From: Mycolicibacterium fortuitum subsp. fortuitum | Lineage (GTDB): Bacteria; Actinomycetota; Actinomycetes; Mycobacteriales; Mycobacteriaceae | Length of the DNA stretch: 64,000 nt | Assembly: GCF_022179545.1 (NCBI RefSeq) | Contig: NZ_AP025518.1 | Span: 3,286,001 to 3,350,000, forward strand | Direction: 5' to 3' | Shown: in pieces, positions 52,771 to 61,454 of the stretch | How the letters are laid out: the number at the start of each line of letters is the position of its first letter | How positions within the stretch are numbered: the first letter of the stretch is position 1 | Translations under genes and position numbers: made by a program | Notes under the pieces: generated by a model | Seen by the model: only the letters and a program-made list of their open reading frames with translations | Database searches by the model: none | Told to the model about the DNA's origin: nothing

Positions 52771-53433
52771 ATGGCACAGGTACTGACGGTCAACGTGGCT
52801 CATCCACGCCCCAACACCGCTGAGGGCCGTGCCGTCACCGGCATCGACAAGCGGCCCGTCGACGGACCCGTTGCGGTTCGTGCTCCGGGGCCGATGCACG
52901 GCGGGCTCGGGAGCGGCCTCGTCGGTGACACGATCGGCGACCAACAGTTCCACGGGGGCGACGACCAGGCGGTGTATGCCTACGCTCGCGAAGACCTGGA
53001 CAATTGGCAGACCGAACTGGAGCGCGAGATCGCCAACGGTGTGTTCGGTGAGAACCTGACGACGGCCGGTGTGGAGGTCACCCACGCCGTGATCGGTGAA
53101 CGATGGCGCGTCGGTTCCGGCGGCCTCGAGCTCGAAGTGTCCCGTCCGCGTATCCCGTGCCGGACGTTCGCCAACTGGTTGCAGATCAATGGCTGGGTGA
53201 AAACCTTTACCAGAAAGGCGATCCCGGGCGCGTACCTACGGCTGGTCACACCGGGCCCGGTGTCACCCGGCGATGAGATCACGGTGACCAGCCGGCCCGA
53301 TCACGGCATCACCATCGGACTCGTGTTCCGCGCGCTCACCCTGGAACCCCAACACTTGCCCGAGATCCTGCGGGCCGAGGCACTGCCGGAACCTCTGCGC
53401 GAGCTTGCCGAACGCCGCACCAAACAAGGTTGA
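52771..53433 (+). CDS. MOSC-domain protein
   Basis: A 220-residue protein of the YiiM-like MOSC family. Marks are DTIGDQQFHGGDDQAVYAYAREDLDNW, NGVFGENLTTAGVEV, and EVSRPRIPCRTFANWL with the conserved Cys that binds the molybdenum cofactor sulfur. Such proteins reduce N-hydroxylated compounds or handle Moco. It starts at ATG 52771, 17 nt after the small secreted protein. Confidence 0.9.
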   Translation: MAQVLTVNVAHPRPNTAEGRAVTGIDKRPVDGPVAVRAPGPMHGGLGSGLVGDTIGDQQFHGGDDQAVYAYAREDLDNWQTELEREIANGVFGENLTTAGVEVTHAVIGERWRVGSGGLELEVSRPRIPCRTFANWLQINGWVKTFTRKAIPGAYLRLVTPGPVSPGDEITVTSRPDHGITIGLVFRALTLEPQHLPEILRAEALPEPLRELAERRTKQG

Positions 53434-53454
53434 GCAGTTCCCCTGCGGGACAGG

Positions 53455-54108
53455 CTATTCCGGCCAGCTGTTCTTGAGGATGATCTCGACGAAGTCCTCG
53501 CGCACGAACGAATCGTCGAAGTGTGCGAGCACATCGGCGTTGACGGTGCCGAAGGTCGACCCAGGTCGCTGTTGCACTCCGTCGGTGAACGCGCGCAGAA
53601 TCCGGTTCTTGAAGTCCGGTCGCGGATGTGCCGCAGTGACGGCAGCGAGCACATCGGGTGTCAGGTCATCGCGGCCGATCCCGAGTACGTCGGTTTCCAC
53701 ACCGGCTGTCACCAGGGCGATTTCCGGGTCCAAGAACTCAGGGATCCCCGGTGTCGTGTGCAGGGCGATACCGAGCCAAACCTTGCGTGCGGCAGCCTCG
53801 TCGACGCCGCGCTGCAGCAAGAAATCCCGCGCCGCGTTGGCGCCGTCGACCTCAAAGCGCAGTTTCGAAGTCGTGCGGTAGCCCTCGGTCAGCCCGATGT
53901 CGTGAAACATCGCCCCCACGTAGAGCAGTTCGAGATCGGGTTGCAGGCCGCGACGCAGGCCCTGCAACGCGCCGAAGTAGAACACTCGACGGGAATGATG
54001 GAACAGCAGATCATCCTCGACATCACGGATGTATTCGGTGGTTTCGCGTACCAGTGCGGTATCTGGCAATTCGATGCCGGCGATGTTGCCGGTCAGTGAA
54101 GTCGTCAT
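53455..54108 (-). CDS. HD-domain protein, cyanamide-hydratase-like
   Basis: A 217-residue metal-dependent HD protein. The metal ligands are in LLFHHSRRVF, GAMFHDIGLTEGY (HD) and IALHTTPGIPEF, then a late Asp. Layout and the FHDIGLT motif match the HD proteins grouped with cyanamide hydratase, though most are uncharacterised. The start ATG 54108 has GAGGAG upstream. It lies 22 nt after the cupin gene, so both are probably one operon facing the GlxA-type regulator gene. Confidence 0.85.
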   Translation of the reverse strand: MTTSLTGNIAGIELPDTALVRETTEYIRDVEDDLLFHHSRRVFYFGALQGLRRGLQPDLELLYVGAMFHDIGLTEGYRTTSKLRFEVDGANAARDFLLQRGVDEAAARKVWLGIALHTTPGIPEFLDPEIALVTAGVETDVLGIGRDDLTPDVLAAVTAAHPRPDFKNRILRAFTDGVQQRPGSTFGTVNADVLAHFDDSFVREDFVEIILKNSWPE

Positions 54109-54130
54109 GATGGTCTCCTCAAAGCTCGGG

Positions 54131-54673
54131 TCAATGGGTGGGTGGATTCAGGTGATAGCGGTTCACGACGTCGTCGAACCATTCCGGGACGCCGTAGGTG
54201 AGGCCATACTTCTTCGACAGCTCGGTGAACTCGGCGGTGGTGTGCAGGGCGGGACTGTCCGGCCCCGGCTCCCCGTGTGAGGCGAGCAGCTCGCCGAGTT
54301 CACGGAAGTAGTTCTCGAAACCATTACTCGGCGTGATGACTTCAATGATGCGACCGGGCACCGAACCGGCGTTCCACATCGCGTGCATCTGTCCGCGTGG
54401 CTTGGTGATGTACCCGCCCGGGCCCAGTACGACCTCACTGTCATCGGATCGGAAGCCGATCTCACCCGACAGCACGATCGAGTGCTCGTCCTCGTTGGTA
54501 TGTCGGTGCGCCGCAGTAATCATGCCGACCGCAAAGGGGTGCTCGACAATGGACACCAGGCCGCCGGTTGTGCGACCTGTGAGCTTGAAAACCGCACCGA
54601 AGCCCGGGATTTCAGCAATGTCGCCCTCGCCGGGTCGGATCACTGTGAGGGTTGCACCTGTGGTGAATGACAT
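54131..54673 (-). CDS. Cupin-domain protein
   Basis: A 180-residue protein with one cupin barrel. Metal-ligand motifs are AHRHTNEDEHSIVLSGEIGF and PRGQMHAMWNAG. The C-terminal 60 residues form an extra helical tail (FENYFRELGELLASHG, YGLTYGVPEWF). ATG 54673 follows AAGGAGG. It is the first gene of the cupin-HD operon, divergent from the GlxA-type regulator at 54775. Function is unknown; quercetinase-like or isomerase roles are possible. Confidence 0.87.
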   Translation of the reverse strand: MSFTTGATLTVIRPGEGDIAEIPGFGAVFKLTGRTTGGLVSIVEHPFAVGMITAAHRHTNEDEHSIVLSGEIGFRSDDSEVVLGPGGYITKPRGQMHAMWNAGSVPGRIIEVITPSNGFENYFRELGELLASHGEPGPDSPALHTTAEFTELSKKYGLTYGVPEWFDDVVNRYHLNPPTH

Positions 54674-54774
54674 GTGAACCTCCTTGTCGCCGTGTCCCCA
54701 GTCTGCGACGCGGGCCACAGCACCGCCCATGTCCGATGCGCCATATTTCCCACAGAAAGCGACACAATGGATCG

Positions 54775-55746
54775 ATGGCACAGGATGTAGGTCCACGTGA
54801 CATCGTGATCGTGGTCTTCGACGGCATGAAACTGCTCGACGCGGCCGGACCGGCGGAGGTGTTCGCCGAGGCCAACCGGTTCGGCGCGGACTACCGACTG
54901 CGGATCGCCTCGGTCGACGGCAGCGACGTCGTCACCTCGATCGGCACCGCATTCGCGGTGACCGATCGGATTGCCGAGATCGACGGTGCCGACACGGTTT
55001 TGGTGGCCGGCGGCGACAACCTAGTCGGCCGCCCGATCGATCCCGCACTGGTGGCCGCGCTACGCGAGGTGCCTCCACATACCCGACGACTGGCCTCGAT
55101 CTGCACCGGGTCATTCATCCTGGCCGAGGCCGGACTGCTCGACGGCCGCCGCGCCACAACCCATTGGCGGCACGCACGTCTGCTGGCACGGGCCTATCCC
55201 GACATCTCGGTCGAGTCCGACGCGATATTCGTCAAGGCCGGAGATGTCTACACCTCAGCCGGCGTCTCGGCCGGTATCGACCTGGCGCTGGCCCTCGTGG
55301 AAGCCGACCACGGCGGCGACCTGGTGCGCGACGTCGCCAGATCTCTCGTGGTCTATCTCAAGCGCGCCGGCGGCCAATCACAGTTCTCCACCCTGATCGA
55401 GTCGGTTGCGCCCGCCGCCTCGGCACTGCGCCGGGTCACCGATGCGATCGGGGCTGACCCCACCGCGGACCACAGCGTGAGAAGCCTTGCCGCACTGGCA
55501 TCTATGAGCACCCGACAGCTGACCCGACTGTTCCAGGCCGAGCTGGGGACCACACCGGCACGCTACGTCGAAATGGTGCGTGTCGACGTCGCGCGCGCCG
55601 CTCTCGATGCCGGGCGCCAGGTGGGCGACACGGCCCGGCTGGCCGGGTTCGGCAGCGCAGAGACCCTGCGACGGGTGTTCACCAACCACCTCGGGGTCTC
55701 ACCGAAGGCCTACCGGGACCGGTTTCGCACCACGTCGGGTGACTGA
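54775..55746 (+). CDS. GlxA-type AraC regulator with DJ-1/PfpI domain
   Basis: A 323-residue regulator. Residues 8-180 form a DJ-1/PfpI-like domain (VIVVFDGMKLLDAAGPAEVF, RLASICTGSFILAEAGLL with Cys). Residues about 225-320 form the AraC DNA-binding domain (SMSTRQLTRLFQAELGTTPARY, DTARLAGFGSAETLRRVF). ATG 54775 is set by the domain start. It is divergent from the cupin-HD operon, which is its most likely target. Confidence 0.92.
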   Translation: MAQDVGPRDIVIVVFDGMKLLDAAGPAEVFAEANRFGADYRLRIASVDGSDVVTSIGTAFAVTDRIAEIDGADTVLVAGGDNLVGRPIDPALVAALREVPPHTRRLASICTGSFILAEAGLLDGRRATTHWRHARLLARAYPDISVESDAIFVKAGDVYTSAGVSAGIDLALALVEADHGGDLVRDVARSLVVYLKRAGGQSQFSTLIESVAPAASALRRVTDAIGADPTADHSVRSLAALASMSTRQLTRLFQAELGTTPARYVEMVRVDVARAALDAGRQVGDTARLAGFGSAETLRRVFTNHLGVSPKAYRDRFRTTSGD

Positions 55747-55756
55747 GAGCTCTGCA

Positions 55757-56446
55757 TCAGATCCAGCGCGGCAGCTCTTTGCCGATCAGCGGTGCGATCT
55801 TGTCCGCCATGTAGGCGTGGCCCGCGTCGGTCGGATGTATGCCGTCGGCTCCGATCAGCTCCGGATTGTCGAAGAACCAGCGCTCGGCGATCGGGTCGAC
55901 GAATGTCGCCCCGACCTGTCGGGCCTGATCGCGCAGGATGTCACGCACCCCGAGCAGATTCGGCGGAACATCTGGATTCACCCACGGCGGACCGATCACC
56001 AATATCCGGGCCGTGGGAGCGGCCTGGCGCGCCGTCGTCAGGGCATCGTGGCTCAGCCGGGTGACCGCACCCAGATCGGCGTCCTTGTCGTTGCGCGACC
56101 CGAAGAACACGATCAACGCGTCATCAGGCCGCACCGCCTTGGGTGTCAGGTCTGCGAAGACGCTGCCCCGGTTTCCCCGCGCCTCATAGCCGGCGCCGCC
56201 CTCTGCCACCACGTCGGCATCCACCTGCACACCCCGTTGCGCCAGCTTCTGCCAGGCCAACGTGGCCCAGTTCTTCGGCCCCATCCCGCCTTCGGCAACC
56301 ATGCCGGTGGTGTAGGAATCCCCGATCACCGCGACGTGGTTGATCTGAGGATCCAGACCCGAGGTGACGAAGCGCTGCTGAGGAGCCTGCGCGAACAGCC
56401 CGACCACCAGACCGAGTGACACGAGAAAAGTGGTCAGACGACCCAC
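55757..56446 (-). CDS. Secreted SGNH/GDSL hydrolase
   Basis: A 229-residue protein. A signal peptide (LTTFLVSLGLVVGLFAQAP) precedes an SGNH domain: VAVIGDSYTTGMV with nucleophile Ser, VAEGGAGYEARG with Gly, IVFFGSRNDKD with Asn, and ADGIHPTDAGHAYMA with Asp and His. GTG 56446 is preferred because GGAGG lies 5 nt upstream; GTG 56458 is in frame. It would deacylate an extracytoplasmic ester. It lies beside an acyltransferase-3 gene transcribed in the same direction. Confidence 0.88.
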   Translation of the reverse strand: MGRLTTFLVSLGLVVGLFAQAPQQRFVTSGLDPQINHVAVIGDSYTTGMVAEGGMGPKNWATLAWQKLAQRGVQVDADVVAEGGAGYEARGNRGSVFADLTPKAVRPDDALIVFFGSRNDKDADLGAVTRLSHDALTTARQAAPTARILVIGPPWVNPDVPPNLLGVRDILRDQARQVGATFVDPIAERWFFDNPELIGADGIHPTDAGHAYMADKIAPLIGKELPRWI

Positions 56447-56622
56447 TGCAACCTCCACTGCCGGCGAGACCGAATTCGTCCCGGACCGCGATACCGGGAC
56501 AGCCTATGGTGTGAACCTCGGCCGTAGATAGGCGGCCGGTGACACAGCGATAACAAGGGCATAACAACCTGTCGCGCAGCGGGATTGGATGGTTACAAGC
56601 GGCGTTGTGACGGTTACGACAT

Positions 56623-57837
56623 TCAGCCCGCGCGAGCCGAAACCTCGTCGGCCCGGTCTGCAGAGTCGGTATCGATGCGGTGCAGTTTCTTGGTGGCCGG
56701 GTCGACCGGTCGGATGTCGACCATTCTGCGCATCCAGCGTCTCGCCGGCTCCTCCACGAGGTGATACAGCGCGATCGCGCCGACCAGCGAGATCGCGAAG
56801 AGGCCGAGCAGCGTCGCCTTGCCCGAGAGCGTGGGTGTCAGCGTCAGCTCGAACTGCCTGGTGGTCCAGATCCAGGCGGTATGCACCAGCTCGTGCACCA
56901 TGTACAGCCCGAACGAAATCTGTCCGCCGTACACCAGCAGTCGGGTGGACAGCAGCGCGGGCAGGCTGCCGACACCCACCGCCAGGGCGACCACCTGCGG
57001 GACGAACAAGATGTCGACCATGCCGCCGGCGTCTCCGACGGTGTTCAACGGGTGCTTGTCGAAGAAGTACAGACCGCCGACGATGATGGCGCCCAACACG
57101 ATCGACAGGTACCCAGCATTCCGCTGCGTGCGATCGGACAGGTGCAGCTTGCGCACCGCCGCACACGCCAGCGCACCGGCGGTGAACTGCATGACGATCC
57201 GGGGCAGCCAACTCCACGGCGTGTAGAAGTGGCCAGTGGCCATCAACAGCACGACCGGCGGTAGTGCTGCGGCGATGGCCAGCAGGACCAGGCTCCGCGC
57301 CCGGGTGGCGCGGGCGATCCGGAAGATCACCAGGATCAGGGCTCCGAACAACAGGTAGGCCAACCACTCGGCACTGATCGACCAAGCCGGTCCGTCCCAG
57401 CTACTGCCGTCGAAGTAGGGCTCGAACCACAGTTGGACCAGGAACAGCTGCCGGAAATAGCTGACGGCGTTGTAGCCGCTGGTGTCCTCGGGCGGGATGT
57501 GCCCGACGTTGAGAGTGAAGATCAGCCACAGCGCGGCCAGATGCAGGGTGACGAGGTACACCGGCCACACCCGCGACAGCCGCAACCACAAGAAGTGCAG
57601 GGTGGCCCGGGCGGACCAGGCCGGGCCCATCCGGTCGATGTAATTCCAGGTCAGGACGAATCCGCTGAGGATGAAGAACAGATCGACGCCCTGAGCACCG
57701 CGGTCCAGCACGGGAGCAAGAGCCTCCGTGATGTCGGGTGCCACCTGATAGAGCAGGGGCCGGAAGTGGAACAGGACCACCCACACCGCTGCGACGATGC
57801 GCAGTCCCGTCAGGGCCTTGATCTCTGCGCCGCGCAC
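56623..57837 (-). CDS. Acyltransferase-3 family membrane protein (OafA-like)
   Basis: A 404-residue protein with about ten membrane helices. The N-terminal LTGLRIVAAVWVVLFHFRP holds the Arg and the catalytic His of the acyltransferase-3 family, and FFILSGFVLTW is the second typical block. It transfers acyl groups to extracytoplasmic glycans, lipids or sugars. In many bacteria this domain is fused to an SGNH domain; here a secreted SGNH protein is encoded by the next gene, 176 nt further on the same strand. The start is GTG 57837 with AAAAGGG upstream. Confidence 0.9.
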   Translation of the reverse strand: MRGAEIKALTGLRIVAAVWVVLFHFRPLLYQVAPDITEALAPVLDRGAQGVDLFFILSGFVLTWNYIDRMGPAWSARATLHFLWLRLSRVWPVYLVTLHLAALWLIFTLNVGHIPPEDTSGYNAVSYFRQLFLVQLWFEPYFDGSSWDGPAWSISAEWLAYLLFGALILVIFRIARATRARSLVLLAIAAALPPVVLLMATGHFYTPWSWLPRIVMQFTAGALACAAVRKLHLSDRTQRNAGYLSIVLGAIIVGGLYFFDKHPLNTVGDAGGMVDILFVPQVVALAVGVGSLPALLSTRLLVYGGQISFGLYMVHELVHTAWIWTTRQFELTLTPTLSGKATLLGLFAISLVGAIALYHLVEEPARRWMRRMVDIRPVDPATKKLHRIDTDSADRADEVSARAG

Positions 57838-58166
57838 AACACCCTTTTCCGTATCCAGCGAGCTGATTCGTCACGTTTCCGCCGCGGCTGGCCGGGCGGA
57901 TCGGCCCGCGATTCGCGCAACCGGCAGCCTTCGCAGACTAGCAGCGTGCCGGTACGTATCGTGCTCACCGCGCGCTGCGCACTTCCTCGAAGTGCCGGCC
58001 GGGTCTGTAGACACGGTCTTGGGTGATCTTGTGCAGCAAAGCATTTGCCGCCGTCACACACCGGTCGGAGCGTTGCGGGCCTGCGGTGCGCGGCGTGTCT
58101 GGATCCTGGCCATCGCGCCCAGGTGGCCGTTAGGCTCGAGGCACGTGCTCTCTCGGGGAGGTTGAG
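57838..58166. other. Divergent intergenic region
   Basis: 329 bp between the acyltransferase gene and the repeat-protein gene. Short frames on both strands have no ribosome site or family resemblance. Promoters for both genes are expected here; I see no clear palindrome or RNA element. Confidence 0.4.
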
Positions 58167-58481
58167 ATGACCAGCATCGTCGGCCGGTGCGTCGCCAGTG
58201 TCGGCGCGGTACTGGCACCGTTGGGCATGATGGCCGTGGTTACCCTGGCTGCACCCGCCGTCAGCTGGGCCGATTGCGCGGCCGGCGAATGGTGGGACCC
58301 GGTGGCAAGTGTGTGTCGGCCGCCCGTCGTGCCCATGGGATGCGAGAACGGTGCATGGTGGGACCCGGTGGCCAATACGTGCCGTCCGCCTGTGGTGCCG
58401 CCCCCACCGATGTGCGACAACGGTTGGTGGTGGGATCCGGTGGGCAATGCGTGCCGGCCGCCACTCATTCCGCCGGGTTGA
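58167..58481 (+). CDS. Secreted protein with three tandem WWDPV repeats
   Basis: A 104-residue protein. A signal peptide (APLGMMAVVTLAAPAVSWA) is followed by three tandem units of 22-24 residues, each built as Cys, Gly-x-Trp-Trp-Asp-Pro-Val, Cys-Arg-Pro-Pro, then Pro/Val. The Trp codon pairs start at 58290, 58356 and 58428. The six Cys could form one disulfide per repeat. The third unit has an extra Trp. ATG 58167 follows GGGAGG. Neither repeat nor protein family is known to me. Confidence 0.8.
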   Translation: MTSIVGRCVASVGAVLAPLGMMAVVTLAAPAVSWADCAAGEWWDPVASVCRPPVVPMGCENGAWWDPVANTCRPPVVPPPPMCDNGWWWDPVGNACRPPLIPPG

Positions 58482-58499
58482 TCACCCAGGCCGGTGCGG

Positions 58500-59060
58500 T
58501 CAGGGCATCGGCACCGACGAGCCGTCGTAGTTGCGGGCGTTGTTGTTCAGCGTGTCCATCCATGCCCGCAGCTTGGCCCCGCCGACCAGTGCCGGAATGG
58601 CGCCGTTGGCCGGGGTGTCCGGGACAGCGTCGGTCGGCTGCCACGGCTGGCAACCACTTGTCTTGAACGCCTTGTCGGTCGCCTCGATCGTGATGACCTG
58701 CGGCTTCTTGCTGAACGCGTTGTCGATGATGTCGCCACCGTGCAGATCCGCCATCCGCTTCCAGTAGCAGGTGCCGCCTTCGACCGGGCCGGCCGAGGCG
58801 TAGTTGCCCGGCTGGATATCGGTTCCGACCATGAACAGGCCGTCGTGGTCGATCGTCTTCGCACCAGCGGGGGCAGCCGGAGCGCCCGGAGCAGCCGGCC
58901 CCGCAGGAGGCGCAGGGGCAGGGTCGACGGGCCCGGGAGGCGGGCCGGGCGCGGGGATGGGAGCCGGCGTCTCCGGATCAGCGCTGGCGATGCCACTGAA
59001 CGCGCCGCCTGCGGACACCACCAGGGCGGCGGCGAGGACCACGGCTTTCATCGGCTTCAT
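58500..59060 (-). CDS. Secreted Pro/Ala-rich protein with C-terminal beta domain
   Basis: A 186-residue protein. The signal peptide (AVVLAAALVVSAGGAFSGIA) is followed by a Pro/Ala/Gly linker (about 28-68) and a C-terminal domain with a Cys pair: DHDGLFMVGTDIQPGNYASAGP, GGTCYWKRMADLHGG and KTSGCQPWQP. The pattern GxYxSxGP with CYWxR recurs in actinobacterial secreted proteins of unknown function. The start is ATG 59060. The gene converges with the repeat protein at a distance of 18 bp. Confidence 0.78.
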   Translation of the reverse strand: MKPMKAVVLAAALVVSAGGAFSGIASADPETPAPIPAPGPPPGPVDPAPAPPAGPAAPGAPAAPAGAKTIDHDGLFMVGTDIQPGNYASAGPVEGGTCYWKRMADLHGGDIIDNAFSKKPQVITIEATDKAFKTSGCQPWQPTDAVPDTPANGAIPALVGGAKLRAWMDTLNNNARNYDGSSVPMP

Positions 59061-59160
59061 GAAAACCCAGCGTACCGGGTACGGCCGAATGCTCGAGATC
59101 CCTTACGACGAGCTGCGCGTCGTCGAAACCCGGTCGCGTGATCTGTGGCACCCTCGCGGT

Positions 59161-60321
59161 GTGGAGCCTGCCCGTCCGGATGCTGATGCACCTCACCTGG
59201 CCGATGTGGTCCCGTCCGTGCTCGCCGCGATGGGCGTACCCGGGTTCGAAGCGCGGATCGCCTGGCCCGGCCCGGTCCGTGGCGCATGCGTGCTGCTGAT
59301 CGACGGGCTCGGCGCCGAGCTTCTGGCTGCCCATGCCGCCGACGCGCCCGTACTCACGTCGATGGCCGACGCCGCAGGCGACCGAAAACTGCACGTCGGG
59401 TTCCCGTCGACGACGGCCGCGGGACTGGCCGCGATCGGCACCGGACACCGCTCGGGCGAGCACGGATTCGTCGGCTACTCGTTCCGGGTTCCGGAAGCAC
59501 GTCCGGAATTCGACGTGATCAATGCGTTGCGGTGGCGTCCGCATCCGTGGGGGCCGGACCTTCGCGACCGCGTGGTTCCCGAGCAGATCCAACCGCTGCC
59601 GACGACCTTCGAACGCGCCGGGGCCGCCGGTTTCGAGGTCTCCGTGGTCTCCGGTGCCGAGCATGCCGCATCAGGTTTGACCCGGGCGATCCTGCGCGGC
59701 GGGCGATACGTCGGGGTCCATGCCCTCGGCGACCTCGCCGCCGGGGTGGTCGCCGCGGTCGCAGGCAGCGGATTCTGTTACGGATATCACGCGGACCTCG
59801 ATCTGGTGGGTCATCTGCACGGACCCGGCTCGCCCGGGTGGCGCATGCAGCTGCGGCAGGTCGACCGGCTGGTGGAGTCAGTCGTGGAGGCGCTCCCCTC
59901 GGAGTGCCTGCTGACCGTGGTGGCCGATCACGGCATGGTTGCGGTCGACCCGGCTGCGACCGTGGACATCGACGAGTGCGAACCGCTGCGCAGCGGCGTC
60001 GTCGCCGTCGGCGGTGAAGCCCGGGCGCGGCATGTCTACACCGCGCCCGGCGCGGACGACGACGTGCTCGCCGCGTGGCGCGCCACCCTGGCGGATGCGG
60101 CATGGGTGATGTCGCGTGACGAAGCCATCGCGGCGGGATGGTTCGGTCCGCACGTACGCGATGACGTCCGGTGGCGTATCGGCGACGTCGTGGCCGCAGC
60201 CCGCGACTCGGCCGCCTTGCTCAGGCGGCACGCCGAACCGATGGAGTCCGCATTGGTCGGCCATCACGGTTCGCTGACGAGCGCAGAACAATATGTCCCG
60301 CTGTTGTCGGCGATCGGCTGA
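59161..60321 (+). CDS. Alkaline-phosphatase-superfamily nucleotide pyrophosphatase/phosphodiesterase
   Basis: A 386-residue protein of the type I phosphodiesterase fold. Metal and nucleophile blocks are VLLIDGLGAELL with Asp, GFPSTTAAGLAAIGTG with the Thr nucleophile, GYHADLDLVGHLHGPGS with Asp/His, and VVADHGMVAV with Asp/His. No signal peptide is evident. GTG 59161 leaves room for a divergent promoter; ATG 59089 is an in-frame alternative. The substrate is unknown. Confidence 0.87.
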   Translation: MEPARPDADAPHLADVVPSVLAAMGVPGFEARIAWPGPVRGACVLLIDGLGAELLAAHAADAPVLTSMADAAGDRKLHVGFPSTTAAGLAAIGTGHRSGEHGFVGYSFRVPEARPEFDVINALRWRPHPWGPDLRDRVVPEQIQPLPTTFERAGAAGFEVSVVSGAEHAASGLTRAILRGGRYVGVHALGDLAAGVVAAVAGSGFCYGYHADLDLVGHLHGPGSPGWRMQLRQVDRLVESVVEALPSECLLTVVADHGMVAVDPAATVDIDECEPLRSGVVAVGGEARARHVYTAPGADDDVLAAWRATLADAAWVMSRDEAIAAGWFGPHVRDDVRWRIGDVVAAARDSAALLRRHAEPMESALVGHHGSLTSAEQYVPLLSAIG

Positions 60322-60368
60322 GCAAACCGCACACCCGGAACAGGCTTAGATGGGCTAAGATTCAGCGC

Positions 60369-60695
60369 ATGAAGCTTGCAGGGCTGGCAGTGATCGGTGC
60401 CGCGGCGGCAATCGCCTTCGCCGCTCCCGCACATGCCGAGATTGATACTGATTTCGCCAATGAGCTGCACACCTTCGGTATCTACGGGCAGCGTGACTAC
60501 AACGCCTGGATCGCCAAGATCATGTGCAAGCGGTTGCACAACGGTGTCGACCACACCGCCCAGGACTCGGTCGGTTTCGTGAAGAAGCAACTGGCCAAGG
60601 ACAGCACCGACGCCCAGTCCTGGCAGTTCACCGGCACCGCCATCAACTACTACTGCCCCGATCAGCGGTTCGTCTACGAACAGGCCGCGCACTAA
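60369..60695 (+). CDS. DUF732 secreted protein
   Basis: A 108-residue protein. A signal peptide (LAVIGAAAAIAFAAPAHA) precedes a DUF732 domain: FANELHTFGIYGQRDYNAWIAKIMCKRL, then AINYYCPDQ with the second Cys forming the family disulfide. DUF732 proteins are abundant in mycobacteria and function in the envelope or outside it; role unknown. ATG 60369. A DUF5078 gene follows 17 nt later, probably in one operon. Confidence 0.9.
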   Translation: MKLAGLAVIGAAAAIAFAAPAHAEIDTDFANELHTFGIYGQRDYNAWIAKIMCKRLHNGVDHTAQDSVGFVKKQLAKDSTDAQSWQFTGTAINYYCPDQRFVYEQAAH

Positions 60696-60712
60696 CCAAC
60701 CGTGGGAGCACC

Positions 60713-61177
60713 ATGTCCAACCGCACCAGCGTCAAGAACCTGATCCGCACCGGCGTGGCCACCTGCGCGGTGGCCGCCAGCCTGGCCGGCGCCGGCATCG
60801 CAAGCGCCGACGCCACCGACGACTACCCGATCCCCAACCGGATCCTGCGCACCCCCTGCACCGCCGAACAGATCATGGCCGCCGCCCGCGACGTCGAACC
60901 CGTCTACTACGAGCGCTACATGATCGACTACAACAACAAGCCCGTCGCCGACCAGCAAGGCGCCCAGGACCGCATCCACTGGTTCTTCTCCATGGACTAC
61001 GCCGGCCGCCGCCAATACTCCGAGAACATGGCCACCAACGCCTTCTTCGAGAACATGTCCTGGCGCTGGCCGAACTGGGCCAAGCTGTTCTTCAACAACA
61101 AGGGCGTCGCCGCCAACACCACCGACGTCTGCCAGAACTACCCACCCAACGACATGTCCGTCTGGGACTGGCACTGA
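60713..61177 (+). CDS. DUF5078 secreted protein
   Basis: A 154-residue protein. A signal peptide (VATCAVAASLAGAGIASA) is followed by a helical domain with CTAEQIMAAARDVEPVYYER, RIHWFFSMDYAGRRQYSENM, and a late Cys (VCQNYPPNDMSVWDW). This matches the mycobacterial DUF5078 family. ATG 60713 follows GGGAG. Codon use is strongly biased to C-ending codons, which suggests high expression. A strong hairpin follows the stop. Confidence 0.88.
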   Translation: MSNRTSVKNLIRTGVATCAVAASLAGAGIASADATDDYPIPNRILRTPCTAEQIMAAARDVEPVYYERYMIDYNNKPVADQQGAQDRIHWFFSMDYAGRRQYSENMATNAFFENMSWRWPNWAKLFFNNKGVAANTTDVCQNYPPNDMSVWDWH

Positions 61178-61188
61178 CACATTCGACG

Positions 61189-61231
61189 CGGGCTGGGTTC
61201 CGCCGCCGACACGGCGGCGAGATCCAGCCCG
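61189..61231 (+). terminator. Strong hairpin terminator after the DUF5078 gene
   Basis: CGGGCTGG (61189-61196) pairs with CCAGCCCG (61224-61231). Inside it CGCCGCC (61201-61207) pairs with GGCGGCG (61213-61219). A short T-run (TTT) follows directly. It starts 12 nt after the stop codon. Confidence 0.75.
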
Positions 61232-61414
61232 TTTCCGTTAGCTCCGTCACAATCAGAAGCGCCACTTCGGCCGCCGCGTGACCAACGCAAGCTAAAAAAG
61301 TTGCTTGACCTGGGAATGTGTACCCCACGGTCCCGTCGGCCATCGGCCGCCTGCAACTCAGAGCCGTCGCCGCCGGATCACACCTGTGTCACCGTTTTGC
61401 CACTCATTTAAATA

Positions 61415-61454
61415 GGCTAATATCTCGCTAAGTTTTGGTTAGCCATTCGGCTAG
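61415..61454. promoter_or_regulatory. Array of GCTAA-type half-sites upstream of mmpS
   Basis: GCTAA at 61416 and 61427, its inverse TTAGC at 61439, and GCTAG at 61450 are spaced 11, 12 and 11 bp, on one face of the helix. GGCTAA (61415-61420) and TTAGCC (61439-61444) form an inverted repeat. The half-sites resemble parts of the IdeR iron box, but no full 19-bp box is present. Confidence 0.4.
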
